Source: JAVJST01 sp965229715 (GTDB lineage Bacteria; Pseudomonadota; Alphaproteobacteria; Rhodospirillales; Casp-alpha2). From it: a DNA stretch of 64,000 bases. Every line of letters begins with the position of its first letter. Position 1 is the first letter of the stretch. Position numbers and translations under genes: made by a program. The notes beneath the pieces are model-generated. The model searched no databases. It saw nothing but the letters and a program-made list of their open reading frames with translations, and was not told the DNA's origin. The stretch spans positions 744,001-808,000 of the forward strand of contig CBDDJL010000002.1 in the NCBI GenBank assembly GCA_965229715.1, in the 5' to 3' direction. This document shows, piece after piece, positions 54,316 to 63,625 of this stretch.

Positions 54316-55465
54316 TTGGTATGGCCCCCGTATTTTAAGCCAGGGGTTCCGGCCCTTTTTTCTTCTCGCCGGCCTCAGCGCCGTGATCATGATCGCTGTC
54401 TGGGTTTTTTGGTTATCCGGGTACTTCGATCTCGCCCTAGCGTATCCACCTGTTGTCTGGCACGCGCACGAGATGCTTTTCGGCATGGCAGGCGCGGCTC
54501 TGGCGGGGTTTCTACTCACGGCAATTCCGAATTGGACCGGACGACTGCCATTGCGCGGCTGGCCGCTGGCTGCATTGGTCCTGATCTGGATTGCCGGGCG
54601 CATCGCGATGTCGATGGACAGCTCATCATGGGATGTGGCGCGTGCCGGTGTGGACGTGCTTTTTCTTTTCACGCTGCTAACCATTGTCCTTCGAGAGATC
54701 GTTCACGGGCGAAACTGGCGCAATCTGCCCATCGTTGCGGCAGTCGGCGTGCTGATGATTGCCAACATCACGGTACACGCCGAAACGCTGGGCTATCTGG
54801 ATAATCGCGGCGTCGGCTTGCGGCTGGGCATTGCCGTTTTTGTCGTCCTGATCGCGTTGATCGGGGGGCGTATCATACCGAGCTTTACCGGCAACTGGCT
54901 TGCCAAGCAATCGGTCAGCGACAGACCCCGGCCGTTCGGCGGGTTCGACCGCCTCGGGCTGCTCGTTACCGCCGCATCGTTAATGAGCTGGAGCTTCCTG
55001 CCAGACACCGTAGAAGTCGGGATCGGACTGATCGCCGCTGGCATACTAAACGTCGTGCGGTTGCTAACCTGGAAAGGCCATCTGACGTTCCGGGAACCCC
55101 TCGTCTGGAGCCTTCATTTGGCCTTTTTGTGGCTCCCGATTGGACTGATTGCGCTCGGAGCCTCGGCGGCCTCATCTGCCGTGACACCGGACATCGGACT
55201 TCACGCCCTCACAGCAGGTGCTATCGGCGGTATGATCGCTGCCGTCATGACCCGGGCCATCCTGGGCCACACGGGCCGTGATCTGACCGTAGACCGCGTC
55301 ACCACAGCCATCTACGTCTTAATATTCATGGCTGCATCGCTCCGTGTGATCGCGCCCTCCATATCCGGATATTACACCGAGCTGTTGATGGCCTCTTCCA
55401 TCGCATGGTGCGGTGCTTTTCTGATCTTCTGCGCCCGTTTCGGCGTTTACCTCGTTGGGCGGTAA
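54302..55465 (+). CDS. nnrS: NnrS family membrane protein
   Basis: 387 aa from ATG 54302. About 12 transmembrane helices and conserved motifs SQGFRPFFLLAG, WHAHEMLFG, HALTAGAIGGM and MTRAILGHTGR. NnrS is a heme- and copper-containing membrane protein that protects against NO stress in denitrifiers. It follows the DUF1858-like gene with overlap and both should be controlled by the regulator at 53284 (inference). Confidence 0.9.
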   Translation: MINHDWYGPRILSQGFRPFFLLAGLSAVIMIAVWVFWLSGYFDLALAYPPVVWHAHEMLFGMAGAALAGFLLTAIPNWTGRLPLRGWPLAALVLIWIAGRIAMSMDSSSWDVARAGVDVLFLFTLLTIVLREIVHGRNWRNLPIVAAVGVLMIANITVHAETLGYLDNRGVGLRLGIAVFVVLIALIGGRIIPSFTGNWLAKQSVSDRPRPFGGFDRLGLLVTAASLMSWSFLPDTVEVGIGLIAAGILNVVRLLTWKGHLTFREPLVWSLHLAFLWLPIGLIALGASAASSAVTPDIGLHALTAGAIGGMIAAVMTRAILGHTGRDLTVDRVTTAIYVLIFMAASLRVIAPSISGYYTELLMASSIAWCGAFLIFCARFGVYLVGR

Positions 55466-55612
55466 AAAAACACGGCACGTGATTGGAAACCCACTGTCCG
55501 CTTTTGGCTGAGGCTGTTGAAAAACTCTCCGTTGTTGGCGGCGTGATTGCGTGATTCAGTTTTCCCGACGTGTCTCTTCTCAAAAATCAGATTCCACTAG
55601 AGCCGCGCTAGC

Positions 55613-55909
55613 TCAAGCCGTTACTCGCTCGTATCGATGGTGCAAACCACCAACTTCGGGAATGGCGACAATGGGGCCAGACCTGCAAGAACTTATCGGT
55701 CGCGGAAACGGCGGGTCTTTGTTCAGAGATAGGTGTGTTCGAGACCGGTTGTAGTAGGCCATGTATCTTTCGAGAACACGTTTCAGATGTTTCTCGTCCC
55801 TGACAATGATGTGATCAAGGCACTCCCGGCGTATTGATCCGATCACGCGCTCGACATAAGCGTTCTGCCACGGAGAACGCGGCGCTGTTGGCGTGTCGGC
55901 GATTCCCAT
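55613..55909 (-). pseudogene. 3' remnant of a transposase (integrase core)
   Basis: 98 aa, the end of an rve/integrase-core transposase: PRSPWQNAYVERVIGSIRRECLDH carries the catalytic Glu and RYMAYYNRSRTHLSL is the C-terminal signature, both split here by short gaps. The first half with the catalytic Asp residues is missing; the piece abuts the FkbH remnant at 55910. Confidence 0.7.
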
Positions 55910-56400
55910 AGTTCCCTCAGGTTCGCGGTTTCCGAAACCGCAACTTCGGCACTCTCCTCTGCGTGTCCGGATTTACCGCGGATACTCTCGACAAATTCTC
56001 CGTGAACCTGGATGAGCAGAATGTTCGGGGAGAATCTGGCGAGGCCAGAATCCGCAGCCAAAATTTCTTGAGTAAGTTGGCCGAAAGCGCCGACATAAAC
56101 TTCGATGTCGAGTCCGCGTCGCAACCCCGCAACTCTGATACCAGGAACAAGATGATCGACCGTGGATGTAGAGAGGATCGCTAGTTTGACGGTCCTAAGT
56201 TCCATCTGACCGGCATTCAAATCTGATTTGGACGACTGTACGATCGAATCCAGTTTCCGGACTTCCAAGAAATTGCTTTGCTCAGCAGCGAGGGAGAGCA
56301 GTTCTGCTCTCCAACAGTTCGAGTCCTGCGGCGTACATCTCAGTGCCTCAAGCCGAGCCAAATAGTCCTCGGAACGCGGTAACCAATTGAACCTCCCCCA
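55910..56400 (-). pseudogene. Remnant of an FkbH-like protein, truncated on both sides
   Basis: The frame FNWLPRSEDYLARLEAL ... LAILSTSTVDHLVPGIRVAG ... IEVYVGAFGQLTQEIL matches the N-terminal region of FkbH-family (HAD-like) proteins of polyketide and glycan modification clusters. The frame runs upstream into the IS3-family end and downstream into the transposase remnant without its HAD core. It cannot be functional. Confidence 0.6.
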
Positions 56401-56446
56401 TTGAATTGGTCCACCTTTGAGTTAAGGAATCCAAGGGAGGACCGAT

Positions 56447-56725
56447 ATGGCGAAGAGAAGCTACAAGCCCGAAGAGATTGTCGCGAAGCTGCGGCAGGTT
56501 GACGTTCTGCACAGCCAGGGCATGACCATTGCGGACGCGATCCGAGAGATCGGCGTCAGCGAGGTGACATTCTACCGCTGGCGCAAGGACTACGGCGGGA
56601 TGAAGGCCGATCAGCTGAAGCGACTGAAGGAACTGGAGAAGGAGAACGAACGTCTCAGGCGTGCGGTCTCCGATCTGACGCTCGACAAGCTGATCCTGAA
56701 GGAGGCCGTCCGGGGAAACTTCTGA
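56447..56725 (+). CDS. IS3-family OrfA
   Basis: 92 aa: a helix-turn-helix (KPEEIVAKLRQ ... GMTIADAIREIGVSEVTFYRW) followed by a leucine-zipper-like helix (LKRLKELEKENERLRRAV). It binds the IS ends. Its 3' end overlaps the orfB frame, through which a fusion OrfAB transposase is made by frameshifting in this family. Confidence 0.88.
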   Translation: MAKRSYKPEEIVAKLRQVDVLHSQGMTIADAIREIGVSEVTFYRWRKDYGGMKADQLKRLKELEKENERLRRAVSDLTLDKLILKEAVRGNF

Positions 56726-57573
56726 GCCCCTCGCGCCGCCGCCGCTGCATCGATCATGTTCGTGACAGTCTGGGCGTATCCGAACGCAGGGCCTGTCTTG
56801 TACTGGAACAACACCGCTCTACCCAGCGCCATGTTCCTCTGGGTCGGGCAGATGAAGACCGCCTGGTCGAGGACATGATCGCGCTGGCACGTCAGTATGG
56901 TCGGTACGGCTATCGACGGATTGCCGCGTTACTCCGTCAGGCCGGCTGGTTCGTGAATGACAAGCGGATTGAGCGGTTATGGCGCCGCGAGGGGCTCAAG
57001 GTTCCCTGCAAGCAACCGAAGCGGGGCAGGCTCTGGTTCAACGACGGCTCGTGCCTGCGATTGAGGCCGGAATACCCGAACCACGTCTGGTCCTATGACT
57101 TCGTGCATGAGCGGACGCACGATGGCAGAGCGTACAGGACGCTCAACATCATCGACGAGTTCAGCCGCGAATGCCTGATGATCCGGGTAAGGCGGAAGCT
57201 GAACTCGGTGGATGTAATCGATGCTCTGACAGATCTGTTTATCCTGCGCGGACCACCCGCATACATTCGCTCGGACAATGGGCCTGAGTTCGTCGCAGAG
57301 GCGGTCAGGCAGTGGATCGGGGCCGTCGGATCAAAGACGGCCTACATCGAACCCGGCAGCCCATGGGAGAACGGCTATTGCGAAAGCTTCAACGCCCGGT
57401 TCCGGGACGAGCTGCTGAACGGAGAAATCTTCTACACCCTCAAGGAGGCGCAGACCGTGATCGAACAATGGAGGAGGCATTACAACACGATCAGGCCGCA
57501 TAGCGCGCTTGGATACAGACCACCGGCACCTGAAACCCTGGTGCCCGTGGACGCCAAACCGTCAATGCACTAA
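56719..57573 (+). CDS. IS3-family OrfB (DDE transposase part)
   Basis: About 284 codons in the frame that overlaps orfA's end (LLSPSRRRRCIDHV onwards); an internal ATG is at 56875. Catalytic residues are Asp in WSYDFVHE, Asp in IRSDNGPEF and Glu in SPWENGYCESF. The start is uncertain because the family uses a programmed frameshift from OrfA. All catalytic parts are intact. Confidence 0.85.
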   Translation, partial: LLSPSRRRRCIDHVRDSLGVSERRACLVLEQHRSTQRHVPLGRADEDRLVEDMIALARQYGRYGYRRIAALLRQAGWFVNDKRIERLWRREGLKVPCKQPKRGRLWFNDGSCLRLRPEYPNHVWSYDFVHERTHDGRAYRTLNIIDEFSRECLMIRVRRKLNSVDVIDALTDLFILRGPPAYIRSDNGPEFVAEAVRQWIGAVGSKTAYIEPGSPWENGYCESFNARFRDELLNGEIFYTLKEAQTVIEQWRRHYNTIRPHSALGYRPPAPETLVPVDAKPSMH

Positions 57574-57621
57574 CAATGAAAGCGGACCAATCAATCGGGG
57601 CAGGTCACTTTGTGGGGAGTC

Positions 57622-58989
57622 CTAAGTTGGCAAGACCTCAGCGATTGTCTCACCAAGCATTTCGAACATTTCGTCGATTTGGCTTTCTGTGATGATGAAC
57701 GGCGGCGCCAGGACGATCGACTCGCCAATTGGTCGACATATCAGCCCCTTTTGAAGGGCTGTATTGGCGATCCGATCACCGACACTGCGATCGGACGAAA
57801 ATGCGGATTTTGTTTCTTTGTCTTCGACAACTTCCAGAGCACCCATCAGTCCAACGCTCCTGACTTCACCGATGTTTGGATGATCGGAAAAGCGTTTCAT
57901 ATGGCTGTCAAAGTGAGAGGCGACTTCGCACATGTTGTCGTAGACGCCCTCGTTCAAAATGACATCGATCGCCTTGAGAGCGACACCGCATGCAACCGGG
58001 TGCCCGCCACATGTGAAGCCGTTCGGGAACTCACCACTCGTTTCAGATGCTTCGGCCAACTGGGCTTCGATCTTGGGCGAGATCAACACAGCGCCGAGCG
58101 GGAAGTATCCAGCCGTGATCGATTTCGAGGCGACGATAATGTCGGGCTCAATGTCGAATGTCTGGGATCCCCACAGTCTTCCAGATCGACCCAAACCACA
58201 GATCACTTCGTCTGCGGCAAGTGGAATGTCGTACTTCTTAAGAACCGCCTGAACGGCGGGGAAGTATTCCTTCGGTGGAAGGATCACGCCCCCAGCCCCC
58301 ATCACGGGTTCGGCAAAAAACCCTGCAACGGTGTCGGGATCCTCGTCGAGGATGAGTTGATCCAGATTCTCCGCGAGCCTGGCACTGTAGTCTTCCTCGG
58401 TTTCACCATCCTCGCCGTAGCGCCAGTAGTGCGGCGTCTCCGTTGCCAGGAATCCATCAAGCGGAAGCCCAAATACACCGTTATAGTCCCGCGCCGTCAT
58501 GCTCGCGGCGATCCCCGTTACGCCGTGATAGGCACCCCGCCGAGTGATGATCTTGCGCCTCTCTGGCCTACCCAGTTCGTGATTGATCATCCACAGCATC
58601 TTCACTGCGGAATCGTTCGCTTCGGAACCTGAGTTCGTGAAGTACGCCTTGCTCATTTCGACAGGCGCGATCTCGACCATCTTCTCCGCTAGTTCCACAG
58701 TGGACTCCGCGGCACGGCCGAAAAAACTGTGATAGGCGGAGAATCGCTGCGACTGCTCACAGACCGCTTCCTGCAGCCCGGGGTGATTAAATCCCAAGAC
58801 CGCATTCCAGAGCCCTGAATTGCCCTCTAGGTAACGGTTGCCGTGAACATCGATGACGTACACGCCCTCGCCGCCCGACAAAATCGTCGGGCCTTGTTCC
58901 CGCAACGACCCAAAGCCATGGAACCCATGAAGGTGAAACTCGAGGTCACGAGCTTCCCATGAGTTCGCCGCGAAATCGGCTGTGGTCAT
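57622..58989 (-). CDS. Class III omega-aminotransferase
   Basis: 455 aa, ATG 58989. PLP-binding Lys in IVASKSITAGYFPLG; other motifs are FTNSGSEANDSAVKM, AYHGVTG and LAADEVICGLGRSG. It resembles putrescine- or taurine-pyruvate aminotransferases (SpuC-like), which remove the amino group from terminal amines to give aldehydes. It is the last gene of the amine operon; the aldehyde product would suit the ALDH at 60848 (inference). Confidence 0.9.
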   Translation of the reverse strand: MTTADFAANSWEARDLEFHLHGFHGFGSLREQGPTILSGGEGVYVIDVHGNRYLEGNSGLWNAVLGFNHPGLQEAVCEQSQRFSAYHSFFGRAAESTVELAEKMVEIAPVEMSKAYFTNSGSEANDSAVKMLWMINHELGRPERRKIITRRGAYHGVTGIAASMTARDYNGVFGLPLDGFLATETPHYWRYGEDGETEEDYSARLAENLDQLILDEDPDTVAGFFAEPVMGAGGVILPPKEYFPAVQAVLKKYDIPLAADEVICGLGRSGRLWGSQTFDIEPDIIVASKSITAGYFPLGAVLISPKIEAQLAEASETSGEFPNGFTCGGHPVACGVALKAIDVILNEGVYDNMCEVASHFDSHMKRFSDHPNIGEVRSVGLMGALEVVEDKETKSAFSSDRSVGDRIANTALQKGLICRPIGESIVLAPPFIITESQIDEMFEMLGETIAEVLPT

Positions 58990-59029
58990 CCCACCTTCTC
59001 CTCAATCGATCCGGCTGAAGGCATCCCAA

Positions 59030-59896
59030 TCACTCGTACCAATACGGTGCCTTCTTGTAGGTATCCCAGGTGCTAATGTCGTGAGGGAAGAAAATCTCGG
59101 CGCCCGACGCGCGCAGGATCTGAAGCCGCTTAAGTGATTCGACCGACTTGACGGGATCGAGATGGATTCCCGTAACAAGCAATTCGTCCAGGTTTCTTTG
59201 CGTGTACGCCGCGTCACCCGAGAACACCATTGCCGGTCTGTTCTCCAGCTCAATCAAGCATGTGTAATGACCAGCGCAATGCCCCGGTGTCTCGATGAGC
59301 CAAATACCTTCGGCTACTTCGACATCGCCCTTCAGAAGTTCGAACCTCGGCAAGAAGTCGGGCTCTTTCTTAATTGGGGGAGCCGGTTTGTGGGGACGTT
59401 TGCGGATATTTTGCTCATTCGGACGGTCGCGAAGAAGCTGCGGCGCCCAGTTCAAATCGCAGTAATCATCCTGAAAAATTTGCGGATTGAGGGCGTTCTC
59501 AAACTCCTTCTCGTGAACCATCATTATGGCTTGCGGCAAATGCTTGTTGTATCCGCAGTGGTCATAGTGAAGGTGGGTATTTATGACGTGGGTAATGTCT
59601 TCAGGTTTCAACCCGAGCAACGCCAATTGACCGGGGATTGTTTCCTCTTCTGTTTGCTGCGGATCGTCATAGGGCATGATTTCGTTGGCAACATCGAGAT
59701 CGAACCCCGAATCAAGGAGGAACAGTCCTTCTGCATGGTCGATGAGAACGCTATAGACAGGTAGGCGAATGATCTGTGAAGCGTCTTCGACTCCCTCGGC
59801 GCTTAGAACCTCGCCATTCCACCAATAGCGATACGCGGGCATACTCAGCGTTCCGCCCTGAAGAATCGAAACCCGTGTGTTCTTGTTCTTTGCCAT
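59030..59896 (-). CDS. Metallo-beta-lactamase-fold hydrolase, N-acyl-homoserine-lactonase-like
   Basis: 288 aa from ATG 59896 with an excellent GAGGAGG site 4-11 bp upstream, which decides this start over the longer ORF. The zinc motif HLHYDHCG, then TPGHCAGH, SGDAAY and the C-terminal FPHDIS give the dinuclear site of lactonases such as AhlD/AttM. Its neighbours process amines, so an amide, ester or lactone intermediate is possible as well as quorum quenching. Confidence 0.85.
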   Translation of the reverse strand: MAKNKNTRVSILQGGTLSMPAYRYWWNGEVLSAEGVEDASQIIRLPVYSVLIDHAEGLFLLDSGFDLDVANEIMPYDDPQQTEEETIPGQLALLGLKPEDITHVINTHLHYDHCGYNKHLPQAIMMVHEKEFENALNPQIFQDDYCDLNWAPQLLRDRPNEQNIRKRPHKPAPPIKKEPDFLPRFELLKGDVEVAEGIWLIETPGHCAGHYTCLIELENRPAMVFSGDAAYTQRNLDELLVTGIHLDPVKSVESLKRLQILRASGAEIFFPHDISTWDTYKKAPYWYE

Positions 59897-59983
59897 ACTT
59901 TCCTCCTCTCTTTCTTGATCCGGGCATAAGCCCAATCAAACATTAACCTATTCGGTCTCTGCGCTTATTCTGTCCCAAGTTCG

Positions 59984-60835
59984 TCAGGCATCAATCACTC
60001 TCACCATCTTCTCGCGGCAGAACCGAAGCCAGTTCGCGATCTCCACGAGTCGGAGATGCGGGTCCAGGATTTCAGGTCCGATCGCGTATCGCCACGCAAT
60101 GTCACGCCTCGCCGGCGCGTCGTTAAGCTGGTCCAGATTGTTTGCGTAGTCTTCGACATCGTCGCGATCTCTGAAAATTCGTTCTTCGTCGACAAGTCGG
60201 GTCCCATAGCGACGCAACGCCGTCGCAACATCACGAAGATCGAACTCGGGATGATACTGCACGCCCCAGAAAACACTGTTTCCATGACTAATCTCGGCCG
60301 CCTGAACTTCGCTGTATGCGTTGAAGGCGGTGACCACCGCATTTTCGGGCAATACGGTTATGTGATCTAGGTGCGTCGCTGGCGCATCAAACACGGCAGA
60401 TCGGCCACTGTGCATCGGGTGATCGCGACCGGCACTCGTGAGCTGCACGCTTCTTGAGTAGGCGACCTCGCGGCCCCGGTGGTTTTTCTCGACGGTTCCG
60501 CCAGCGGTGAGGCAAGCTACCTGCAATCCCCAGCACGATCCGAAGAATGGCACACCGGCTTCAAACACGCGGTGACAGAATTCTACCTGGCGGTGGATGG
60601 CAGGTTTGTCGTCGTAGGCGTTCAGTGCGGAACCAGTAATGACCACGCCGTCGTAGTTCTCGACGCTCTGAGGTGGTGCGTCATCCGTGTCCGCCGGAGA
60701 GAAGATGTCGCAGGACAACTCAGGGTCCAAGAACTGCAAGACCTTGGCGTATCCCTCACCGGGCGTATGACCGGAAAGTTCCTTTGTCTTCTGACGAACG
60801 TCCAAGACGTTCCCTTCTGTTACCAAAATCTTCAT
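59984..60835 (-). CDS. Class I glutamine amidotransferase
   Basis: 283 aa, ATG 60835. The nucleophile is Cys in FGSCWGLQVA, and the His-x-Glu pair is in VQYHPEFD. It is the single-domain GMP-synthase-like type, without a synthase partner in the same chain. In glutamylated-amine pathways a GATase-fold enzyme (PuuD) removes the gamma-glutamyl group; this protein is a different subfamily but sits in the matching place, so a similar role is possible (inference). Confidence 0.87.
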   Translation of the reverse strand: MKILVTEGNVLDVRQKTKELSGHTPGEGYAKVLQFLDPELSCDIFSPADTDDAPPQSVENYDGVVITGSALNAYDDKPAIHRQVEFCHRVFEAGVPFFGSCWGLQVACLTAGGTVEKNHRGREVAYSRSVQLTSAGRDHPMHSGRSAVFDAPATHLDHITVLPENAVVTAFNAYSEVQAAEISHGNSVFWGVQYHPEFDLRDVATALRRYGTRLVDEERIFRDRDDVEDYANNLDQLNDAPARRDIAWRYAIGPEILDPHLRLVEIANWLRFCREKMVRVIDA

Positions 60836-60847
60836 ACGCTCGACACG

Positions 60848-62236
60848 TCACAAATGCTTCAGGTGAAAGGACATCGGTCGTGTCAGAGCCTCAAAACCAA
60901 GTACCGACATTGAGACACCGCGACCCGTATCCTTGACACCGGTCCACGCGAGATATGGATCCCCGTAATCGCAGCGGTTCATCAGAAAGATCCCGGTCGA
61001 AATCTGATCGCCGAGTGACATGGCGGCCTCTTCGTCTGACGTCCAAACGGACGCCGTGAGCCCATAATGGCTGTCATTCATTAGCTGGATCGCCTCGGTG
61101 TCGGATTTGACCTTCATGATGCCGGCGACAGGACCGAACGTTTCTTCCATCATGACTTCCATTGAATGATCGACATCGACTAGGACATAAGGTCTGACGT
61201 AAGGCGTGCCTTCCTCCGATCTCGTGAACGGGCTGGGATCGACGAGGTCTCTTGCGCCCTTTGAGACCGCATCGGACACTTGCGTCCTCACATCATCGGC
61301 AAAGCGCTTTGCCGCCATGGGTCCGAGCGTCGTCGCCTCGTCCAAGGGGTCGCCGAGAACGTAAGCCGAAGCGGTCGCCAAGAACTGATCCACGAACGTG
61401 CCGTAGACCGATTCGTGAACGTAAATCCGCTCAATTGCACAACAGCATTGCCCCGTGTTGTAGAACGCACCGTCCGCAAGTTGCTCGGCCGCATAAGTCA
61501 GATCCGCGTCGGGCCGCACGTAGGCTGGGTCTTTGCCCCCTAACTCGAGCGTGACAGAGGCGAACGTACCCACTGCCGCCGCTTCGATCTGTTTTCCGGC
61601 GTTCACCGAACCAGTAAACGAGACATGATGAACGCGGTTGGATCCAATGATGCGGCTTGTAGCTTCATGGTTCAGGATCAGGTTTTGGAACACCCCGGTT
61701 GGCAGTCCTGCCTTCTCAAACGCACCCGCCAAACGCTCACCCGCCAGGAGGGTCTGCCCGGAATGCTTTAGTATTACGGCGTTTCCAGCGAGAAGCGCCG
61801 GAACGACTGAGTTTACCGCGGCGAGGTAAGGATAGTTCCAGGGCACGATGGAAAACACGACGCCCTTCGGAACCCGCTTGATCATTCGCGTGAAGCCTTG
61901 TTTGGCGGGCGGTACGTAGGGAGCCAGGCCTTCATCGGCGATCTCAATCAGAGATTCGGCGCGATCCTTGAGGGAACCGAGCTCCCCGCCATAGCGAATC
62001 GGCCGACCCATCTGAATTGCTAATTCCTCGACAATCTCTGGGTTCGTGACCTCCATGACTTCGATGAACTTCGCAACAATGGCTTTGCGATCATCAAGCG
62101 GAACCGACTTCCAAAACAATTGGGCGTCAGTGGCTCGATCCAGCGCCGCATCGATTTCACCATTGCTTGCGAATGCCCGGCGGGCGACCTCACGGCCGTC
62201 GATCGGTGAAATACAAACCTGCTCTCTTGCCGACAT
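60848..62236 (-). CDS. NAD(P)-dependent aldehyde dehydrogenase
   Basis: 462 aa, ATG 62236. Catalytic Glu in VTLELGGKDPAY and catalytic Cys in the NTGQCCCAIER loop, flanked by two further Cys; NYPYLAAVNSVVPALLAGNA and NAVILKHSGQT bind the cofactor. It oxidises an aldehyde, presumably that produced by the aminotransferase or a glutamyl-aminoaldehyde, to the acid. It lies 12 bp upstream of the amidotransferase gene and 21 bp after the GS-like gene, in one operon. Confidence 0.9.
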   Translation of the reverse strand: MSAREQVCISPIDGREVARRAFASNGEIDAALDRATDAQLFWKSVPLDDRKAIVAKFIEVMEVTNPEIVEELAIQMGRPIRYGGELGSLKDRAESLIEIADEGLAPYVPPAKQGFTRMIKRVPKGVVFSIVPWNYPYLAAVNSVVPALLAGNAVILKHSGQTLLAGERLAGAFEKAGLPTGVFQNLILNHEATSRIIGSNRVHHVSFTGSVNAGKQIEAAAVGTFASVTLELGGKDPAYVRPDADLTYAAEQLADGAFYNTGQCCCAIERIYVHESVYGTFVDQFLATASAYVLGDPLDEATTLGPMAAKRFADDVRTQVSDAVSKGARDLVDPSPFTRSEEGTPYVRPYVLVDVDHSMEVMMEETFGPVAGIMKVKSDTEAIQLMNDSHYGLTASVWTSDEEAAMSLGDQISTGIFLMNRCDYGDPYLAWTGVKDTGRGVSMSVLGFEALTRPMSFHLKHL

Positions 62237-62257
62237 ATAACGATCTCCACAATTTAT

Positions 62258-63625
62258 TCAGGTCAGCTCGAAGTACCGATCGAGTTCCCAGTTCGTAACG
62301 GCCTTTTGGAATTCTCGCTCTTCCCAACGACGTGTCGCGGCGAAGTGTTCGACAAACACATCACCGAAGATCTCCCTCGCAACCTTCGAAGCTTCGAGCC
62401 GGTTGGCAGCATCCGCGAGTCTCTCCGGCAATCTTAGGTTTTCCGGGTGATCCAACTCGTACGAATTCCCTTCGATCGGTGCATCGGGCTCGATCTTGTT
62501 CTCGATTCCCCAAAGACCGCTCGCCAGGGAGGCCGCGAATGCGAGGTACGGATTCATGTCGGCGGCTGGCACCCGGTACTCAAGACGTTGGCTTTTGGGC
62601 GAACCCGGAATGACGCGAATGGCGCACGTCCGATTGTCTACACCCCAGGTCGCATCCGTCGGTGCCCACGTGCCGGGCACCAGACGCGCATAGCTATTGA
62701 CGTTGTGAGCGATCATGGCGACGAACTCAGGCATCAACGCCTGTTGACCGCCTACGAACCATCGCATGGCATCCGACATAGAATGTGGTTTGTCCGCATC
62801 GAAGAACACGGGCTTACCGTCTTTGTCAGTAAGCGACATATGGAGGTGACCCGATTGCCCTGGCATATCGCTCGACCAACGCGCCATGAAAGTGAGCATC
62901 TTTCCGCGGCGCTGTGCCATGACTTTGGAAAACGTCTTGAAGACGACGGCCCTGTCAGCTGCTGAGAGTGCATCAGTATGTGCGATTGCCGCCTCGACGA
63001 CCCCCGGACCGGTTTCTGTATGAAGGCCTTCGAGGGGGGCGTCGATACTGTTAGAAAGAGCGATCAGATCTTCGTAGAACTCCGCATTGGCTGAAGTTCG
63101 CAACACGGAGTAGCCGAACCAACCCGGCGTCATGTTTGTTAAGTTCAGATAGCCCTTCTCTCGGACGCTGTCCGGTGTTTCCTCAAACGCAAAAAATTCG
63201 AACTCGGATCCGACCAGTGCAGCGAAACCCATGTCGTCCGCCTGTTGCAGCACACGCTGGAGAATGTTTCGCGGACATAGCTCGGCAGCTCGGCCAATGA
63301 ACTCCCCGAGGAAGAACAGCATGCCGCCCTCCTCCGGAAGTTCTCGGCATGTCTCAGGAACAATCTTGGCGTCTAGATCGGGATAGCCTGTATGCCAACC
63401 GGAGAACGTCACCTCCGGGCAAATCTGATCGGCGATGTCCCAACCGAAGAAGATTTCAGTAAAGCAAAAACCCGACTTCACGGCGGAGATGAACTTGTCG
63501 CGAGACAGATACTTTCCGCGAACAACTCCATCCAAGTCGACGAGACCAATTTTTACATGTGAAACGCCTCGCTCCTCGACGATAGCGAGCGCGTCCTCTT
63601 TGGTGCGAACTTCCCTAGGATTCAT
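62258..63625 (-). CDS. Glutamine-synthetase-family ligase (glutamylamine synthetase type)
   Basis: 455 aa, ATG 63625. GS motifs include GSEFEFFAFEE, GQSGHLHMSL, NSYARLVPG and NRTCAIRVIPG, and the length is that of PuuA/GlnA3-type enzymes rather than GlnA. These ligases couple glutamate to amines (putrescine, ethanolamine, isopropylamine) with ATP. First gene of the minus-strand operon with ALDH, amidotransferase, MBL hydrolase and aminotransferase, which together suggest a gamma-glutamylation route for an amine (inference). Confidence 0.9.
   Translation of the reverse strand: MNPREVRTKEDALAIVEERGVSHVKIGLVDLDGVVRGKYLSRDKFISAVKSGFCFTEIFFGWDIADQICPEVTFSGWHTGYPDLDAKIVPETCRELPEEGGMLFFLGEFIGRAAELCPRNILQRVLQQADDMGFAALVGSEFEFFAFEETPDSVREKGYLNLTNMTPGWFGYSVLRTSANAEFYEDLIALSNSIDAPLEGLHTETGPGVVEAAIAHTDALSAADRAVVFKTFSKVMAQRRGKMLTFMARWSSDMPGQSGHLHMSLTDKDGKPVFFDADKPHSMSDAMRWFVGGQQALMPEFVAMIAHNVNSYARLVPGTWAPTDATWGVDNRTCAIRVIPGSPKSQRLEYRVPAADMNPYLAFAASLASGLWGIENKIEPDAPIEGNSYELDHPENLRLPERLADAANRLEASKVAREIFGDVFVEHFAATRRWEEREFQKAVTNWELDRYFELT

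Larger units (their letters stand above)
56402..57593 (+). mobile_element. IS3-family insertion sequence (IS407-like)
   Basis: About 1.19 kb, ends TGAATTGGTCC and inverted TGATTGGTCC, with two overlapping ORFs (orfA 56447-56725, orfB to 57573). Both ORFs look complete, so it may still be active. The exact ends and the target duplication cannot be fixed from one copy. Confidence 0.82.

Noticed and set aside
55500..55560. GAGGCTGTTGAAAAACTC as an IS terminus
   Set aside because: It resembles ends seen in some IS families, but no partner repeat or transposase start could be matched to it.
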